From positions 1 to 64,000 of the forward strand of contig NZ_JAFKHE010000029.1 of assembly GCF_017307495.1 (NCBI RefSeq): a DNA stretch of 64,000 nt, written 5' to 3'. Below the pieces are notes generated by a model. The model ran no database searches, was not told the origin of the DNA, and was given only the letters and a program-made list of their open reading frames with translations. How positions within the stretch are numbered: position 1 is the stretch's first letter; each line of letters starts with the position of its first letter. Below, piece after piece: positions 8,976-18,600 of this stretch. The position numbers and the translations under genes are program-made. This DNA is from Devosia sp. (lineage in GTDB: Bacteria > Pseudomonadota > Alphaproteobacteria > Rhizobiales > Devosiaceae).

Positions 8976-9076
8976 ACCAGCTCCGAATCCAGCTAATCGG
9001 GATTATTGGGCCCGGCTGTTTGGGAGTCAATGATCCGCTAATTGGGAGTGATTGGACCGCAATCTGGGAGGCTTGA

Positions 9077-9236
9077 AGGGGAAGGCCTTCCCCTGCGGCC
9101 GAGCCCAAGGTCTCGGCCGATCCCTTCAGCGGGGAGACCCCGCAACGCCCCCTGTAGAGTGAGAGTGCGGACGGGTTTTCCGTGACGGGTTGAGGACCGG
9201 AAGAGAGTCTTCCGGCGCCCGTCGCGGAGAACCGCG
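9077..9236 (+). ncRNA. structured 5' leader of ardC (radC-RNA-like, copy 1)
   Basis: Five hairpins can be drawn in 160 bases before the ATG. They are an 18-base palindrome AGGGGAAGGCCTTCCCCT (9077-9094), CGGCCGAG/CTCGGCCG (9096-9119), GCGGGG-AGA-CCCCGC (9129-9143), the conserved core with outer stem GACGGG (9184-9189)/CCCGTC (9218-9223) around an 8-bp inner hairpin (9197-9215), and CGCGG-AGAA-CCGCG (9223-9236) ending on the start codon. The core sequence recurs before three other genes (11.4, 13.8 and 15.6 kb). The placement before anti-restriction, ParB-like and methyltransferase genes matches the radC RNA motif as I recall it. A covariance-model search would decide. Confidence 0.65.
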
Positions 9237-10190
9237 ATGTCCAGATATGACCGCACCCCTCGCACCGGCGCTGACCGGGCGAACCTCTATGACGAAATCA
9301 CCGACAAGATCATTGCCGAGCTGGAAGCCGGCCGCGTGCCGTGGGTCCAGCCCTGGGGCACCTCGGCGGCGAAGGCTCCGCTCGGCTTGCCGCGAAACGC
9401 CACGACCTCGCGCAGCTATAGCGGCATCAACGTCCTGATCCTCTGGGGCGCCGTCATCGAACATGGTTTCCCCGGCCAGGGCTGGCTCACCTTTCGCCAA
9501 GCGCTGTCGCTCGGCGGCCATGTCCGCAAGGGCGAACGCGGCACCACCGTCGTCTATGCCGACCGCTTCACGCCGGAGGACGAGAAGCGCCGCGCCTTCA
9601 ACGCCGGCGAGGAAGCGCAGGCGATTCCGTTCCTGAAACGCTTCACGGTCTTCAACACGGCGCAATGCGACGACCTGCCCGAAGACATCGAGGCGGCGGT
9701 GCCTCCTCCGCCGCCCGGCATGATCGAGCCCCAGGTCGAGGCGCTCATCAAGGCGACTAGCATCGACTTCCGCATCGGCGGCAACAGGGCGTTCTACGTG
9801 CCGTCGCTCGACTATGTGCAGGTGCCGCCGCCGGCCGCCTATTTCGAGCCAATCAACTGGCATCGGACGGCGCTCCATGAACTCGGTCACGCCAGCGGCG
9901 CAGCGCACCGGCTGAACCGAAACCTCTCCGGCTCCTTCGGCTCGAAGCTCTATTCGGTCGAGGAAATCACGGCCGAGCTGATCTCGGCCTTTTGCTGCGC
10001 CTCGCTCGGAATCGTCCCGACCGTGCGCCATGCTGATTATATCGGCTCCTGGCTGGAGGTGCTGCGCGAGGACAATCGCGCCATCGTCCGCGCCGCCTCG
10101 CAGGCCAGCAAGGCGGCGGACTGGCTCCTGTCCTTCCTGCCGGACGCCGACAGCCCTCCCGATACCGACGACATGTGGAGGGCCGCGTGA
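9237..10190 (+). CDS. ardC: ArdC-family anti-restriction protein
   Basis: 317 residues. The N-terminal ssDNA-binding ArdC domain covers about residues 10-110 (LYDEITDKIIAELE, W-QPWG, SGINVLILW, GWLTFRQA, VRKGERGTTVVY). A zincin metallopeptidase domain carries His214-Glu215-x-x-His218 in HELGHASGAAHR, with the downstream helix EEITAELISAFCC supplying further ligands. ArdC proteins coat incoming single-stranded DNA and protect it from restriction during conjugation. It is the first gene of the plus-strand establishment block and sits behind the structured leader. Its stop overlaps the next start (TGATG). Confidence 0.92.
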   Translation: MSRYDRTPRTGADRANLYDEITDKIIAELEAGRVPWVQPWGTSAAKAPLGLPRNATTSRSYSGINVLILWGAVIEHGFPGQGWLTFRQALSLGGHVRKGERGTTVVYADRFTPEDEKRRAFNAGEEAQAIPFLKRFTVFNTAQCDDLPEDIEAAVPPPPPGMIEPQVEALIKATSIDFRIGGNRAFYVPSLDYVQVPPPAAYFEPINWHRTALHELGHASGAAHRLNRNLSGSFGSKLYSVEEITAELISAFCCASLGIVPTVRHADYIGSWLEVLREDNRAIVRAASQASKAADWLLSFLPDADSPPDTDDMWRAA

Positions 10191-10963
10191 TGCGCTTCGG
10201 CCGTTGGCATCGCCCCGAATCCTATCGCGATACGTCACGCAAGCGCGCGGCGTTCCACCGCAAGCAGCGGCTCGAACGCGAGGCCCTGCCGCTCTTTGCC
10301 GACGACATCGCCGCCACGCAGCATGGCGCCGACGAGGAAATGGCTCGCCGCACCATCTGGTGGGACGAGTACGAACGCGACCGTCGCGATCAGCGCGCTG
10401 CCTGGTGGCGGAAAGGCCGTGCCCGGCTCTTTACGCTGCCCGACGCCCTGCGCGCCCGCGTCCGCGAGATCTGGCGGACCTGCCCATATCCTGCCGATCC
10501 GGCGAGCTTCGCCGATTTCCTGCATCAGATCGCCGTCGGCAAGCTCGATCCCGACCGGCCGCCATGGGTCTTCCATCAGGAGCGTTCGGCTCGCATCACC
10601 CGCGACCCTTCGAGCTTCCACGACGCCTTCCGCCAGATCGGCAAGCGCAAGGTCGCGGGCGGTCCGAACAGGGCCGAAAGCGACGAGCGGCTGTTCTGCG
10701 GCAATCTCGGATCGGGCATTCTGTTTCTCAACGAGCGAGTGCATCCCATTGATCGGAATGCGGGATTCCACGCCGCGTCCGACCATCGCCTGCGCGATTC
10801 CCATCTTCGCCACGCCGATCATCGCGTTGAGATCGAGGTGCGCGGCCAATGTTCGGATGCCGATGTGGCGTTGATCGAGCAGCTCGCGCAGGCCGCCGAG
10901 ACGCGGCCCGTCACCGTCCAGCGGATCATCCCCGTCACTATCGCCGGAGGTGCCCGGCCATGA
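10190..10963 (+). CDS. conserved ICE protein of unknown function
   Basis: 257 residues from the ATG at 10190, which overlaps the ardC stop; a GTG at 10175 would add five residues. The N-terminal 120 residues are very rich in Arg, Trp and Glu (RFGRWHRPESYRDTSRKRAAF). No known domain is recognised. Its last residues overlap the next start by an ATGA. Tight coupling with ardC suggests a role just after DNA entry, but nothing in the sequence shows the activity. Confidence 0.75.
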   Translation: MRFGRWHRPESYRDTSRKRAAFHRKQRLEREALPLFADDIAATQHGADEEMARRTIWWDEYERDRRDQRAAWWRKGRARLFTLPDALRARVREIWRTCPYPADPASFADFLHQIAVGKLDPDRPPWVFHQERSARITRDPSSFHDAFRQIGKRKVAGGPNRAESDERLFCGNLGSGILFLNERVHPIDRNAGFHAASDHRLRDSHLRHADHRVEIEVRGQCSDADVALIEQLAQAAETRPVTVQRIIPVTIAGGARP

Positions 10964-11382
10964 GCACGCCCGGATCAGGTCACAACGGCGGGCCGCCGCT
11001 AGATCCGCCCGTTCGCCACGAACGCGGCCAGTGCAAGAACTGCATCCACTGGCACGCTCCGTCCGACAACGAGCAGCGCGCCTACGAGATGTTCCGGCTC
11101 GACCTTTCGCGCAAGCGCGTCAAGCGGCCGTCCGGCACATGCGACCGTGTGCTTCTGGATGGCCGGTCCTCCACCGTCTTCTCGGCGACGACGGCCGAGT
11201 TCGGTTGCCGGAATTTCGAGGCGAAACCCCGACCGGCGCGCCCTGTCGGCGGCGGCCTCGTCACGATCTGGCGGAACGGCCGCATCGCCTGGCAGGGGCC
11301 GGAGGAGAAAACGCCTTCGCGTTATCTTCAGGAAACGCTCGATCTCGAAGACGGCGAGACGCCGGAAACCGGGGGAGGATGA
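10960..11382 (+). CDS. small cysteine-containing conserved protein
   Basis: 140 residues starting at the ATG that overlaps the previous stop. It has GSGHNGGPPLD at the N-terminus, then CKNCIHW, a CDR and a later GCRNF. This gives four cysteines, CxxC plus two single Cys, spaced as in a small metal or Fe-S site. No family name can be given with confidence. It is co-transcribed with ardC and the 10190 gene. Confidence 0.75.
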   Translation: MSTPGSGHNGGPPLDPPVRHERGQCKNCIHWHAPSDNEQRAYEMFRLDLSRKRVKRPSGTCDRVLLDGRSSTVFSATTAEFGCRNFEAKPRPARPVGGGLVTIWRNGRIAWQGPEEKTPSRYLQETLDLEDGETPETGGG

Positions 11383-11424
11383 GGCGCAGCCGTGCGCTCT
11401 GCCGGTTGGCGCCCCGCCAGCCGC

Positions 11425-11513
11425 ACCGCCGATAGAGGGAGAGAGGGGACGGGATTTCATGACGGGTTAGGACCGAGAGAGAGGCTCTCGGCGCCCGTCG
11501 TGGAGTAAAGACC
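11425..11513 (+). ncRNA. structured 5' leader (radC-RNA-like, copy 2)
   Basis: A purine run, GAGGGAGAGAG, is followed by GGGGACGGG and the core. The core has outer stem GACGGG (11461-11466) with CCCGTC, an inner 7-bp hairpin CCGAGAG/CTCTCGG, and then GTGGAG as ribosome-binding site. Spacing and order match the ardC leader over about 75 bases, while the inner stem differs in sequence but keeps pairing. This is compensatory change, expected of a conserved RNA. Confidence 0.65.
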
Positions 11514-13685
11514 ATGGCTAAAGCCGCCCGCAAGAAGAACCCTGCCGTCGCGATGATCGAGTTTTCCCGCACGCGCGACATTCCGTTCAACCGTATCCGG
11601 CTGTCGGACAGCAATGTCCGCGAGATCGACGTCGAAGACGGCCTCGACGAGCTGACCCAGGACATCGATCGCCGCGAAGACCTCGTGATGGGTCTCAATG
11701 TCCGTGCCGTCCTCGACGATGCCGGCACCGAGACCGGCGACTTCGAGACCCCGGCAGGCGGCCGGCGCTACCGTGCTATCGCCCGCCTGGTCGTGGCGGG
11801 TCGTTTCCCGGCTGACGGTCTCGTTCCCTGCCTCGTCAAGAAGGCCAATGCGAAGACCTCGGCCGTCGACGATTCCTACGCCGAGAACGTCATCCGGCTG
11901 GCGCTGCATCCGCTCGACCAGTTCAAGGCGTTCAAGCGCATGGTTGACGGCGGCATGTCGAAGGAGGAAGTCGCCGACGCATATCGCACCACGCCGCGCT
12001 ATATCGCCCAGCGTCTGCGCCTTGCTCGTGTGGCGCCGTCCCTCATGGACGCCTATGCGCGCAGCGAGATGACGCTGGCGATGCTGGAGGCGTTCACCGT
12101 CAACCCCGATCATGCCCGTCAGGAGCAGGTCTGGGAGGCGATCCAGCGTTCTCACAACCGCCAGCCCTGGTATGCTCGTGATCTGCTGACCGAGACGACG
12201 GTGCCGACCGATGACAAGCGCGCGCAGTTCATCGGCGTCGAAGCCTACGAACAGGCCGGCGGCGTGATGCTGCGCGATCTCTTCTCCGACGAGGACGAAG
12301 GCTGGCTGGAAAATCCCGAGCTGCTCGACCGGCTGGTCTCGGACAAGCTGAAGGGCATCGCCGATGAAGTCGCGGCCGAGGGCTGGAAGTGGATCGAGGT
12401 CGATACCGATCTGCCCTACGGCCATGATCGCGGCCTTCGCGTCCTGACTGCCACGTTCCCCGATCTGACCGAGGACGAGCGCGCCACCCGCGAGGCGCTG
12501 CGCGAGGAATATGAGCGGCTCGAGGCGGAACACGCCGACTATGACGAGCTGCCCGATGACATCGACGCGCGCCTCGGTGAGATCGAGGCCGCGCTGAGCG
12601 CCTTCGAGAAACGTCCGGCGATCTATGACGCTGCCGAGATCGCCCGAGCGGGCGTCTTCATCAGCATCGACCGCGCCGGCGAGCTTGTCGTTGCCCGCGG
12701 CTATGTCCGTCCCGAGGATGAAGCGCCCGTCGCCGTCGACGGCGAGGAGGATGCCGGCGATGGCGAGTCCGAAGGCAGCGCGGTCGCGGCCCAGCCCGGC
12801 GTCCAGCGGGCCGTCATCACCATCGGCGGCGAGCCGGTGGACGCGGAGGAGGACGAGGACGACAGCATCAAGCCGCTTCCCGAACGGCTGGTGATCGAAC
12901 TCACCGCCCATCGCACGCTCGCGCTTCATGACGCGCTCGCCAACAATCCGCATGTCGCGATGACGGCGCTCCTGCACCGCCTGGTCATGCAGCGTTATCA
13001 CTACTCGGCGCCGACCGGCTGCATGGAGATCTCCGTGCGCCAGCAGCGTTTCGGTGTGCAGGGCGGCGACCTCAGCGACACGCCCTCGGCCAAGGCCATC
13101 GACGAGCGCTTCGACGCCTGGAAGGCCGATATGCCGACCGACGAAGGCGCGCTCTGGGACTGGATCGCCGCGCTCGACGAGGCGAGCCGGATGGCGCTCT
13201 TGGCCCATTGCGTCAGCTATGGCGTCAACGCCCTCTACGAGCGGCCGAACCCCCACAGCGGTTCCGGTGTCTCGCAGTTCGGCCTTGATCGTCGCCTCTC
13301 CGGTGCAGACCGTATCGCCCGCGCCACCGGCTTCGACATGGTGGCCGATGGCGGCTGGAGGCCCACGGTCGACAACTATCTCGGCCGCGTCACCAAGCCC
13401 CGTATCCTCGAAGCCGTCCGCGAAGGTGCGGGCGAGCGCGCAGCCCAGCTCATCAGCCATCTGAAGAAGGGCGACATGGCGAAGGAAGCCGAGCGCCTGC
13501 TGGCGGAGACCGGCTGGCTGCCCGAGCCGCTGCGCCTGGTCGAACTCGACGGTGACGCCGCGGACGCTGGCGATGCCGGTGACGGTGACGGCGAGGCCCT
13601 GCCGGACTTCCTGGCAGGCGATGGCGACGAGGACGCAGCCATTGAGGCCGAAGACGAGCACGTCGTTCTCGTGGCGGCCGAGTGA
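11514..13685 (+). CDS. large ParB/RepB-like nuclease-fold DNA-binding protein
   Basis: 723 residues. A ParB N-terminal domain (about 20-115) has the AGGRRYRAIARL box in place of the usual GERR-R. Next comes a helix-turn-helix region (about 125-190: MSKEEVADAYRTTPRYIAQRLRLARVAP). The long C-terminal part is acidic with coiled-coil character around residues 320-370 (a Glu/Arg-rich helix). It is about twice the length of a chromosomal ParB. ICEs of this type usually carry such a protein away from ParA, and a role in DNA maintenance or in spreading on incoming DNA is inferred. A strong terminator follows the stop. Confidence 0.85.
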   Translation: MAKAARKKNPAVAMIEFSRTRDIPFNRIRLSDSNVREIDVEDGLDELTQDIDRREDLVMGLNVRAVLDDAGTETGDFETPAGGRRYRAIARLVVAGRFPADGLVPCLVKKANAKTSAVDDSYAENVIRLALHPLDQFKAFKRMVDGGMSKEEVADAYRTTPRYIAQRLRLARVAPSLMDAYARSEMTLAMLEAFTVNPDHARQEQVWEAIQRSHNRQPWYARDLLTETTVPTDDKRAQFIGVEAYEQAGGVMLRDLFSDEDEGWLENPELLDRLVSDKLKGIADEVAAEGWKWIEVDTDLPYGHDRGLRVLTATFPDLTEDERATREALREEYERLEAEHADYDELPDDIDARLGEIEAALSAFEKRPAIYDAAEIARAGVFISIDRAGELVVARGYVRPEDEAPVAVDGEEDAGDGESEGSAVAAQPGVQRAVITIGGEPVDAEEDEDDSIKPLPERLVIELTAHRTLALHDALANNPHVAMTALLHRLVMQRYHYSAPTGCMEISVRQQRFGVQGGDLSDTPSAKAIDERFDAWKADMPTDEGALWDWIAALDEASRMALLAHCVSYGVNALYERPNPHSGSGVSQFGLDRRLSGADRIARATGFDMVADGGWRPTVDNYLGRVTKPRILEAVREGAGERAAQLISHLKKGDMAKEAERLLAETGWLPEPLRLVELDGDAADAGDAGDGDGEALPDFLAGDGDEDAAIEAEDEHVVLVAAE

Positions 13686-13692
13686 TCGAAAC

Positions 13693-13724
13693 ATGCGCCC
13701 CATCATCCGGTGGGGCGCATTTTT
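13693..13724 (+). terminator. Rho-independent terminator after the ParB-like gene
   Basis: A perfect 10-bp stem, ATGCGCCCCA (13693-13702) and TGGGGCGCAT (13711-13720), with an 8-base loop is followed by a T run (TTTT). Confidence 0.85.
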
Positions 13725-13749
13725 CATGCTCGCCACGGTCGCCTTCCAA

Positions 13750-13839
13750 GAGTGGAGAGAGGCAGAGGCCGGACGGCCTGGCCGTGACGGGTTACGAGGT
13801 AGAGGAGAGTCTTCCGCCGCCCGTCGCGGAGTAGATCCC
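13750..13839 (+). ncRNA. structured 5' leader (radC-RNA-like, copy 3)
   Basis: GTGGAGAGAG is followed by a GGCCGGACGGCC hairpin and then the core: GACGGG/CCCGTC outer stem, an inner imperfect stem ending GTCTTCCGCC, and a GCGGAG ribosome-binding site. Outer-stem and 3' bases are the same as in the ardC leader. The inner stem is weaker here, with one mismatch and G-U pairs. Confidence 0.6.
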
Positions 13840-14394
13840 ATGACCCTTTCCGGCCAATCCCGCGTCGTCCCGATCGGCGCCATTCTCGCACATCATGTCC
13901 TGCCGGCCCTGCAGCGCGCGCAGAAATTCCCGCTGCGGATCTCCTGCATCGGCACCGCCAGCTACGACGGCATGGATGCCGATGGCTTCGACCATATCGT
14001 CACCATCGGCGAATGCCCGTCGCCCGAAGAGGCCATGTCCGTCGCCAGCCGCCGCATCGCAGGCGGCGACGTCCGCGTCGGGACCGACGACATGCTGCGT
14101 TTCCGCCCGCGCATCGTGGTCATTCAGGACTGCGATCAGGGCCTGGTTCTCGCCGGAACGATCCGGGCCGGGATCATCCTCTGGCAGCAGCCGGTCGCAT
14201 CCGACGCCGAAGCCCGCCAGATCGTGACCGAGGCCAGCAAGTTGCGCGGCGCGGCCTTCGCCGCGTCCGGTCGCGGCGAGCACGGCCCGGCTCGCGACTA
14301 TCGCTACCGCGCCAGCCAGCTTGAGGCGCGGCTGGTCGATGCGCTCTGGCGCGAGACGGCCGCCGAACTTCTGCGATTGCCGCTCGCCGCCTGA
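13840..14394 (+). CDS. conserved ICE protein of unknown function
   Basis: 184 residues starting at ATG 13840 after the leader. No catalytic motif is recognised. The middle (about 55-100) has alternating strands and helices (DGFDHIVTIGECPSPEEAM, RIVVIQDCDQG). The C-terminus is helical and Ala/Arg-rich. It stands alone between two terminator-like hairpins, so it is a separate transcription unit under its own structured leader. Confidence 0.7.
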   Translation: MTLSGQSRVVPIGAILAHHVLPALQRAQKFPLRISCIGTASYDGMDADGFDHIVTIGECPSPEEAMSVASRRIAGGDVRVGTDDMLRFRPRIVVIQDCDQGLVLAGTIRAGIILWQQPVASDAEARQIVTEASKLRGAAFAASGRGEHGPARDYRYRASQLEARLVDALWRETAAELLRLPLAA

Positions 14395-14422
14395 CTTTCC
14401 GCCACGCTCTTTCGTTCATTCG

Positions 14423-14446
14423 ACCCGGCCATGCGCCGGGTTTCGT
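14423..14446 (+). terminator. terminator-like hairpin
   Basis: ACCCGGC (14423-14429) pairs with GCCGGGT (14435-14441) and is followed by TTCGTCGTTT. It lies between two plus-strand genes. Confidence 0.55.
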
Positions 14447-14463
14447 CGTTTCAGGAGCCAGTC

Positions 14464-14880
14464 ATGGCCGAGTATTTCACCCGCTTTTCCTGCCTGCTCG
14501 ACGTGGGCACCCCCGACAATGCCGCTCGTGCGCTCGATCTCTACAACACGCTCGCCGCCGAGAACGCCGTCGAAGACCCGCCATCGGAAGGCTTCCTCCT
14601 GTCGATCGAACCCGAGCATGGCGGCACCCAGCTCTGGATGCGCGATGACACCACCGGCGATCCCGCGCGTGTCATCCGGTTCGTCCAGCGGTGCGCGACG
14701 GCGTTCGGTCTCTCCGGCCGCTGGGGCTTCCAATATGCCAACACCTGTTCGCGGCCGCGCCCCGACGGCTTCGGCGGCGGCGCGCATGTCCTTGATCTCG
14801 CCACCGGCGAGACCGTCGCCTGGACCTATACCCACGGCTGGCTTGCCCAGGTTCTCGACGGAGGCGATCCCGATGCCTGA
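14464..14880 (+). CDS. conserved ICE protein of unknown function
   Basis: 138 residues. ATG 14464 is chosen because CAGGAG sits 6-7 bases upstream; an in-frame start at 14431 lies inside the terminator hairpin and is less likely. Features are an acidic N-terminal half, the strand LWMRDD, and a Gly-rich stretch near residue 105 (DGFGGGAHVLDLATGE). No domain is recognised. Its last eight bases overlap the next gene. Confidence 0.7.
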   Translation: MAEYFTRFSCLLDVGTPDNAARALDLYNTLAAENAVEDPPSEGFLLSIEPEHGGTQLWMRDDTTGDPARVIRFVQRCATAFGLSGRWGFQYANTCSRPRPDGFGGGAHVLDLATGETVAWTYTHGWLAQVLDGGDPDA

Positions 14881-15517
14881 GATTATCGAAACCACGGTCT
14901 ATCGGCTCGACGAGCTTTCCGACGCCGCCAAGGACAACGCTCGGGCCTGGTATCGTGAAGGCGGCTTCGACTACGAATGGTATGATTCCGTCTTCGAGGA
15001 CTTCCAGCGCATTGCGGAAATCCTCGGCATCTGCCTCAAAACCCGGCCCGTCCGCCTCATGGGCGGCGGCACCCGTCAGGAGCCGCAGATCGCGTTCACC
15101 GGCTTCTGGTCGCAGGGCGACGGCGCCAGCTATCAGGCGTTCTACGCCTTTCGGAAAAACGCCACCCGCGAAATTCGCGCGCACGCGCCGCAGGACACGC
15201 GCCTGCACGCGATCGCCGATGATCTGCTCGCGATCCAGCGCCGCAACTTCTATCAGCTCCGCGCCGATGTCAGCCATCGTGGCCGCTACTCTCATGAGTA
15301 TTGCATGGCGATCTCGGTCGAGCGCGATAGCCCGACCTGGCAGGACATGACAGCGGATGCGGAAGACGCCGTGATCGAGGCGCTGCGCGATCTCGCCCGC
15401 TGGCTCTACCGGCAGCTCGAACGCGAATACGAATATCTCAGTTCGGACGAGGCCGTGGACGAGACGATCACCGCCAACCAATACACATTCACCGAAACCG
15501 GACGCCGGTTCGGCTGA
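14873..15517 (+). CDS. conserved ICE protein, sometimes labelled 'antitoxin of toxin-antitoxin stability system'
   Basis: 214 residues from ATG 14873, overlapping the previous gene, so translation is probably coupled. The N-terminus has TTVYRLDELSDAAKDNARAWYREGGFDYEWYDS, a pattern I remember from similar ICEs under an 'antitoxin' label; no toxin partner is visible and the label is weakly supported. The C-terminal half is helical (EAVIEALRDLARWLYRQLEREYEYL). A strong terminator follows. Confidence 0.75.
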   Translation: MPEIIETTVYRLDELSDAAKDNARAWYREGGFDYEWYDSVFEDFQRIAEILGICLKTRPVRLMGGGTRQEPQIAFTGFWSQGDGASYQAFYAFRKNATREIRAHAPQDTRLHAIADDLLAIQRRNFYQLRADVSHRGRYSHEYCMAISVERDSPTWQDMTADAEDAVIEALRDLARWLYRQLEREYEYLSSDEAVDETITANQYTFTETGRRFG

Positions 15518-15522
15518 CTTTC

Positions 15523-15557
15523 ACAAGCGCCCGGCCGTACGGCCGGGCGCTTGTTTC
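15523..15557 (+). terminator. strong Rho-independent-type terminator
   Basis: A perfect 15-bp stem, 15523-15537 with 15540-15554, has a two-base centre (reading as a smaller loop after fraying) and is followed by TTC. It separates the 14.5-15.5 kb pair from the methyltransferase-helicase. Confidence 0.7.
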
Positions 15558-15579
15558 ATGTCGGCTATGGCCACGGTTT

Positions 15580-15676
15580 GAGAGGGAGAGAGTGGCCGGG
15601 ACGGGTTCGAGCCCGTCCGGTCCGAGAGAGAGCGTCGGCGGGCTTGCCTGTTTCCGCTCTCCCGAGGACTTCCACG
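15580..15676 (+). ncRNA. structured 5' leader (radC-RNA-like, copy 4, divergent)
   Basis: It begins with the same purine run (GAGAGGGAGAGAG). A 6-bp GACGGG/CCCGTC stem follows, here closing a short hairpin with loop TTCGAG instead of enclosing the inner stem, then CCGAGAGAGAG. The 3' half differs from copies 1-3, so this is either a divergent member or an alternative fold. Confidence 0.45.
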
Positions 15677-18600
15677 ATGAACGCTCTGCTTCCCCTTGCC
15701 GATACGCTGCCGGCGACGCCGCTCGCCGCATCCGGCAATTCCGCCGCCGCCGTCCGCGCGGCTGCCCTGCTCATCCTGCCGCACCTCGAACGCGGTGCGC
15801 GTGTTGATGCCGCTGCCCTGCGCGGCGCGATGGAGGCGGCCTTCGGCGGTTCCGACGCCACCGGCCTATGGGACTGGAAAACCGCCTACGAGGCGTGCGA
15901 GGTCGCAACCGTCCTCTTCCTGCGCAAATACGGAAAGGCGCTTTTCCGCAAAGCCGGTTCTCCGGTCGCGGCACTCCCGCTGCTCGGCAAGATCGTCGGA
16001 CTTCTGCCGACGCACACCCGCCGTTCGCAGGAAAGCCAGGCCCTCCAGCAATTTTCGACGCCGATCCCACTCGGCCTGGTCGCCGCGACCGCGGCCGCGA
16101 TCACGCCCGCCGACCGTGTGCTGGAGCCCTCGGCCGGGACCGGGCTGCTGGCGATCCTCGCCGAGATCGCCGGCGGCTCGCTCGTGCTGAACGAGTTGGC
16201 CGACACGCGCGCCGCGCTGCTCTCCTCTCTCTTTCCGGCCATTCTCGTGACCCGCTTCGACGCGGCCCAGATCGACGATCATCTCGACGCCGCCGCCGTG
16301 CCCTCCGTCGTGCTGATGAACCCGCCGTTCTCGGCCATGGTTCATGTCGAGGGCCGCGTGGCCGACGCCGCGTTCCGCCATGTCGCCTCGGCGCTCGCGC
16401 GCCTGGCGCCCGGCGGGCGTCTCGTCACGATCACCGGCGCGAACTTCGGCCCGGAAGCCCCGGCCTGGACCGCCGCCTTCGCCCGCCTGCAGGAGCGCGG
16501 CCGGATCGTGTTCTCCGCCGGGATCGACGGCGCGGTCTATGCCAAGCATGGCACGACCTTCGCCACGCGGCTTACCGTCATCGACAAGCTGCCCGCCGAC
16601 GATCCCACGGATTTTCCAGCCTCGCCGGGGACCGCGCGGGACGCCGCCACGCTCATAGAGTGGATCGGCGCGTATCTTCCGCCGCGCCTGCCGATCGATC
16701 CGTCCGTCATCGTTCCGGCCGCTGGGCCCGCCGCCGCGCGCAGCGTGAGCGGCTATCTCAATCGCGCCGACAGGACCGCGCCCGCAGCACCTATGGCCGA
16801 GCCTGAAGGCGTCGCGCTCGACTATGAGATCGTCGACGCGCTGGCCGAGACCGAAGCCGGGGCCGACGATGATAGCCGCATCTCCGACGCCATCTACGAA
16901 GAATACGGATTGCAGGCGATCCGTATCTCCGGCTCTCAGGCTCATCCGACCAAGCTCGTGCAGTCGGCGGCGATGGCGAGCGTCGCGCCGCCGAAGCCCA
17001 GCTATCGCCCGCAACTCCCCGAAAACATCCGCGAACTTCTGTCGGACGCCCAGCTCGAAACGCTGGTCTATGCGGGCGAAGCCCATTCGAACTATCTCGC
17101 TGGCGCATGGACCGTGGACGAGACGTTCGATCTCGTTTCCGCCGCGCGTGACGATGCCGAGAAGGCCGTGCGCTTCCGGCGCGGCTTCTTCATCGGGGAT
17201 GGCACGGGCGTCGGCAAAGGCCGCCAGTCCGCCGCGATCATCCTCGACAATTGGCTGCAAGGCCGGCGCAAGGCGGTGTGGATTTCCAAATCCGACAAGC
17301 TGCTGGAGGATGCGCAACGCGACTGGTCCGCGCTCGGCATGGAACGCCTGCTGGTCACGCCTCTGTCCCGCTTCCCGCAAGGACGGCCGATCACGCTGCC
17401 CGAAAGCGTCCTATTTACAACCTACGCCACGCTGCGCTCCGACGACCGCGGCGAGAAGCTATCGCGCGTCAAGCAGATCGTTGAATGGTTGGGCTCCGAT
17501 TTCGATGGAGCCATCATTTTCGACGAGGCGCACGCGATGCAGAATGCCGCCGGTGGCAAGGGTGAACGGGGTGATGTCGCCGCCTCGCAACAGGGCCGCG
17601 CCGGGCTTCGCCTCCAGCACGCGCTCCCGAACGCCCGCATCACCTATGTCTCGGCGACCGGCGCCACCTCCGTCCACAATCTCGCCTATGCCCAGCGGCT
17701 CGGCCTCTGGGGCGGCGAGGATTTCCCGTTCTCGACCAGGGCCGAATTTGTCGAGGCGATCGAGGCCGGCGGCGTCGCGGCAATGGAAGTGCTGGCTCGC
17801 GACCTGCGCGCGCTCGGCCTCTACACCGCCCGCTCGCTCTCCTTCGACGGTGTGGAATACGAGCTCGTCGAGCACGCGCTGACGCCGGAGCAGACCCGCA
17901 TCTACGACACCTATGCCGGCGCTTTCGCCATCATTCACAACAATCTCGACGCGGCGATGGAGGCCGCCAACATCACCGGATCGTCCGGCACGCTGAACAA
18001 GCAGGCCAAGTCCGCCGCCCGCTCGGCCTTCGAGTCCGCCAAGCAGCGTTTCTTCGGCCATCTGCTCACCAGCATGAAAACGCCGACGCTGATCCGGTCG
18101 ATCACAGCCGATCTCGAAGACGGCCATTCCGCCGTCATCCAGATCGTCTCGACCGGCGAGGCGCTGACCGAACGGCGTCTGGCGGACATCCCGACCGAGG
18201 AATGGAACGATATTCGGGCGGACATCACGCCGCGCGAATATGTCCTGTCCTACCTCGAAACCAGCTTCCCCGTTCAGCTCTACGAGCCCTTCACCGACAG
18301 CGACGGCAAGGTCTCGTCCCGCCCGGTCATGCGTGACGGCCAGCCGGTCGAGAGCCGTGAAGCCGTCGCCCGCCGCACCGAGCTGATCGAGAAGCTGGCG
18401 AGCCTGCCGGCCGTTCCCGGCGCGCTCGACCAGATCGTCCAGCACTTTGGCACCGACATGGTGGCCGAGGTGACGGGCCGCTCGCGCCGGATCGTCAGGA
18501 AAGGCCAGCGGCTCGTGGTCGAGAACCGCGCAACCTCGGCCAATCTCGCTGAGACGCAGGCGTTCATGGACGACGCCAAGCGCGTCCTGATCTTCTCCGA

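Noticed and set aside
11457..13883. 808-codon open frame on the minus strand
   Set aside because: It lies wholly antisense to the ParB-like gene, has no family features, and reflects the high GC of third positions on the coding strand.
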